In this document: positions 55,187-57,130 of the stretch, in pieces
Position numbering within the stretch: position 1 is the first letter of the stretch
How the letters are laid out: each line of letters starts with the position of its first letter
Assembly: GCA_012972835.1 (NCBI GenBank)
Contig: JABDHK010000035.1
Coordinates: 1 to 57,130 of the forward strand
DNA from: Chlorobiaceae bacterium
GTDB lineage: Bacteria > Bacteroidota > Chlorobiia > Chlorobiales > Chlorobiaceae
Length of the DNA: 57,130 nt
Direction of reading: 5' to 3'
Notes under the pieces: model-generated
What the model was told of the DNA's origin: nothing
The model's database searches: none
The model's input: only the letters and a program-made list of their open reading frames with translations
Position numbers and translations under genes: made by a program

Positions 55187-55858
55187 ATGTCAAAACGGCC
55201 TGTCCATATCCATATAAAAGAGCTCTCCCAGGTTCTTGTAGGTATCTCCGACAAGGTTGCAGGTAATTTATATCATGCACTGCGTACCGTTAAAAATCAG
55301 GATCTCGTCGCTGCCCGACAGATCAAACAGGTTGATAATGAGATTGACAATGAAGAGGTTGACCTCGAAGAGCGCTGTCTTGAATTTCTCGCACTGCAGC
55401 ATCCCGTTGCCAGAGACCTGCGCACGATTATCACCATCATAAAGGTAAACGATGATCTTGAGCGTATTGGTGATCTTGCTTTGCATATTATTGAGCGAAT
55501 GCATGACATCACACCGGAGATGTTCGAGTCGTTTGGATTGGAAACAATGGGCATCCAAGCTGGCGGCATGGTTACAAAGTCTATCGAGGCTTTTGTCTCA
55601 AAAGACCGCACACTGGCACATCAGGTTTGTGCTCTTGATGACGAGATTGACGACATGCATCAATCGGTCGCCGATAAAGTGATAGCATTGATGAAGAGCC
55701 AGGACGAGTGTGTTGATCAGCTCCTTCCCGCCCTGAGCATATCAAGGTATATCGAGCGTATAGCCGACCACGCATCAAAGATAGCTCAGGAAGTAATTTA
55801 CCTCGTAACCGGCGAAATCATCCGCCACAAAAACACCAAAGAAAATCCCCCAGAATAA
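55187..55858 (+). CDS. phoU: Phosphate signalling complex protein PhoU
   Basis: Cytoplasmic helical protein of 223 residues with two PhoU repeats. Each has the metal-binding E/DxxxD pattern (IKQVDNEIDNEEVDLEERCL in the first, ALDDEIDDMHQSVADKV in the second), and the linker LEFLALQHPVARDLRTIITI is conserved. PhoU couples Pst transport to PhoR/PhoB-type signalling. ATG at 55187 gives the standard start; an upstream in-frame ATG at 55067 would add 40 unlikely residues. It lies alone, 50 kb from pstS, with no pst or phoBR gene near. Confidence 0.93.
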   Translation: MSKRPVHIHIKELSQVLVGISDKVAGNLYHALRTVKNQDLVAARQIKQVDNEIDNEEVDLEERCLEFLALQHPVARDLRTIITIIKVNDDLERIGDLALHIIERMHDITPEMFESFGLETMGIQAGGMVTKSIEAFVSKDRTLAHQVCALDDEIDDMHQSVADKVIALMKSQDECVDQLLPALSISRYIERIADHASKIAQEVIYLVTGEIIRHKNTKENPPE

Positions 55859-56114
55859 CCATAGGAAAGCCCGGCACTGTTGTTGTTCCCGCTGCACACT
55901 GAGTACCCAGCACCCAACTCTCACCACTATTTCTTCCCCTATATGTCCTTAAGGTACTTTTGGGCCCTGTTCTTTATGTTGTCTTCCTCAATCACTTTCA
56001 GAATGACAAAGCTTTAACCCCTCAACACTAAATCCATCCTGAAGAAATGAGATGAATTTTTTTTATGTTATTTATCAATTTGGATAAATTATCCGAAATG
56101 AGTTATATCTTATC
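55859..56114. other. Gene-free gap between phoU and mqsR
   Basis: Roughly 255 bases, the left half GC-rich and low-complexity, the right half AT-rich just before the mqsR start (TTATCAATTTGGATAAATTATCC near 56075 is a short palindrome-like element). The latter could be an operator for the MqsA antitoxin. No gene or RNA was seen. Confidence 0.35.
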
Positions 56115-56424
56115 ATGGAGAAGAGAGTACCACATTACGTACTTGCCGAAATTCAGGCTATTGTAGCCGATGCGTGTAATCGAGTATTTACAAGGTTAGC
56201 TTTGGCAGGTGGACTCTCTCTGGGATTGACGGAACCTGAAATGCGTGAGGTTGTACTTTCTCTGTCAAGAGCCGATTTTTTACAAATCAATGACAACCCA
56301 TAGAGATCATCACTTGTGGCAAGATGTCTATCATGGCGAAACTATGGACGGTGTTGCCGTCTACATTAAAATTACAGGGTTTTCAGATAATCGGCCTCCA
56401 GTTATTCAGTTTAAAGCGAAATAA
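56115..56424 (+). pseudogene. mqsR: MqsR-family toxin, frameshifted
   Basis: The first frame reads MEKRVPHYVLAEIQAIVADA and MREVVLSLSRADF, matching the MqsR N-terminus. After the T run the frame is lost, and the rest of the toxin is in the next frame: SMTTHRDHHLWQDVYHGETM followed by VYIKITGFSDNRPPVIQFKAK and a TAA at 56422. The break is in GATTTTTTAC at 56276-56281: six Ts where five would read GAT TTT TAC AAA (Asp-Phe-Tyr-Lys, the expected sequence). MqsR is an mRNA interferase cutting at GC[U]; this copy would be truncated after residue 55 and inactive. Confidence 0.88.
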
Positions 56425-56437
56425 AACAATACCTCTT

Positions 56438-56833
56438 ATGAACTGTCCTGCATGTGGCCATCCCGACATGGTCAATAAAGTTCTGGATGAAACGCTCTCT
56501 TATGGCGGACAATCATTAACATTGCACGCTATGCATGGTGAATTTTGTCCGTCATGTGGGGAAGGTATCTGGGATGAAGAGAGTTACAGGCGATACACCG
56601 AAGCCCAGGCAGGACTGGTAAGGACTGTAAAGGGTGATGTAGGCGCTGATATTCGACGTATCCGTAAAAAACTCAATCTGACTCAAGCCGAACTCTCAAA
56701 AGTGTTTGGCGTCGGAAAGGTGGCCTTTTCACGATATGAAAGAGGCGAAACCCGCCCCCCAGCCCCGCTCGTAAAGCTTCTGAAACTGGTTGACCGTCAT
56801 CCGGATTTATTAAAAGAGATGGGTAACGTGTAG
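56438..56833 (+). CDS. mqsA: MqsA-family antitoxin with HTH DNA-binding domain
   Basis: Zinc-binding antitoxin and autorepressor of 131 residues. Zinc cysteines C3, C6, C37 and C40 (NCPACG, FCPSCG) match those of E. coli MqsA; the C-terminal part is a Xre-type helix-turn-helix (DIRRIRKKLNLTQAELSKVF, then KVAFSRYERGETRPP). ATG at 56438 is 13 bases after the toxin stop. The antitoxin is intact although its toxin is broken, so it may remain as a repressor only. Confidence 0.93.
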   Translation: MNCPACGHPDMVNKVLDETLSYGGQSLTLHAMHGEFCPSCGEGIWDEESYRRYTEAQAGLVRTVKGDVGADIRRIRKKLNLTQAELSKVFGVGKVAFSRYERGETRPPAPLVKLLKLVDRHPDLLKEMGNV

Positions 56834-57056
56834 TTTCCGCGATGTCAGCAACCCACTTCCCATGTGCGGTCGATACGAAAAAGGGGCTGGCAAAATTCAC
56901 TGATAAAGGAGCAAAATCGAAATGGTTATATGTCATGCTGAGCCTGTGAAGCATCCAAGAAGCATCGAAAAAACACTAGTGTTCTGTTTGGTTAGTCCTT
57001 CATTATAAATAAGAAAAAAGCTATATTGCATATAACCTATTATTACAAATGCAATT
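56834..57056 (+). other. Junction between mqsA and an insertion sequence
   Basis: The first part (to about 56950) has only a 35-residue frame at 56842-56949 that I cannot identify. From 56977 the sequence TAGTGTTCTGTTTGGTTAGT probably is the left end of the insertion sequence that continues beyond the window. Confidence 0.35.
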
Positions 57057-57130
57057 ATGGCACGAAAAAACAAAGTTTATCAAATAAAGGCAGAGGACCG
57101 TCAGGAACTGGAATCTTTGCTCAGATCGCA
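56977..57130 (+). mobile_element. Left end of an IS630-like insertion sequence (truncated by window)
   Basis: The TA dinucleotide at 56977-56978 followed by GTGTTCTGTTTGG is a plausible terminal repeat (IS630/mariner elements insert at TA). About 80 bases later a transposase-like start appears. The right end and target duplication are outside the window, so the limits are inferred. Confidence 0.45.
57057..57130 (+). CDS. IS630-family transposase, N-terminal 24 residues only
   Basis: Starts MARKNKVYQIKAEDRQELES and runs off the window end. The pattern of a short basic start followed by a helix with AEDRQELESLL is that of the N-terminal HTH of IS630-type transposases. The call rests on 24 residues. 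Confidence 0.5.
   Translation, partial: MARKNKVYQIKAEDRQELESLLRS

Noticed and set aside
55940-55975. Third copy of the 9-bp TGTCC tract after phoU
   Set aside because: Only one TGTC is present (55944) and the 9-base period is not kept.
56862-56903. Remnant of an SRAP/HMCES protein (MCGRY start)
   Set aside because: The frame starts MCGRYEKGAGK like that family but stops after 13 codons, and neither of the other two frames resumes family-like sequence, so the match is probably chance.
1-57130. CRISPR arrays or prophage modules
   Set aside because: No regularly spaced direct repeats of CRISPR size and no run of phage structural genes were seen.

Overview
The window (57.1 kb, roughly 45-50% GC by eye) reads as the chromosome of a green sulfur bacterium (Chlorobiaceae, Chlorobium/Pelodictyon-like). 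This is inferred from protein character and gene complement: an ACR3-type ars operon, a homospermidine pathway, UMF1 and BrkB membrane proteins, a lone PhoU and a B12-type radical SAM protein. No ribosomal or photosynthesis marker was seen that would settle the species.

Layout. 1-2.5 kb: tail of an arsenite operon (acr3-arsD-arsA). 2.6-19.7 kb: a phosphate-acquisition neighbourhood with an outer-membrane porin, PstS, an exported pentapeptide-repeat protein, a phospholipase C/acid-phosphatase-type phosphoesterase, and further on a TonB-dependent receptor with its own ExbB-ExbD-TonB and an exported metallophosphoesterase. Four of these transcription units, including one for an unknown 129-residue protein, are preceded by hexamers of the type TTAACA-N5-GTAACA at 11-bp spacing, like the PhoP/Pho box. 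Embedded between them are a homospermidine pathway (type III decarboxylase plus homospermidine synthase), a DUF2934 protein and a DedA protein. 20.7-28.9 kb, minus strand: a tripartite efflux system with TolC, MacA-like adaptor, ATPase and two separate permeases, then a TPR-like protein, D-Ala-D-Ala ligase and a CoA-binding protein. 29.1-32.7 kb: lipoate ligase-like protein, panB, pssA, purS, purQ. 32.8-36.1 kb: an accessory islet holding a type II restriction-modification system with a frameshifted nuclease, a secreted unknown protein and a probable structured RNA. 36.1-42.3 kb: UMF1-type MFS, BrkB-type protein, dnaX with a probable frameshift/slippage site, aspS. 42.5-54.9 kb, minus strand: radical SAM protein, thioesterase, two tRNAs, ispD, queA, a beta-phosphoglucomutase/GH65 phosphorylase fusion with a HAD phosphatase, tmk, an SDR, an amino-acid permease and a zinc peptidase. 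55-57.1 kb: phoU, an mqsRA toxin-antitoxin pair whose toxin is frameshifted, and the start of an IS630-like transposase.

How the parts work together. The clearest theme is phosphate scavenging. Secreted or periplasmic phosphoesterases, a porin, a TonB-energised receptor and PstS would form a route from organic phosphate outside the cell to Pi at the inner membrane; PhoU lies 36 kb away and no pstCAB is in view. A second theme is single-base indels in short homopolymers: in dnaX an A10 run probably serves normal expression of two products, whereas in the restriction enzyme (G run) and the MqsR toxin (T run) the indel appears to inactivate a harmful protein while the protective partner (methylase, antitoxin) stays intact.
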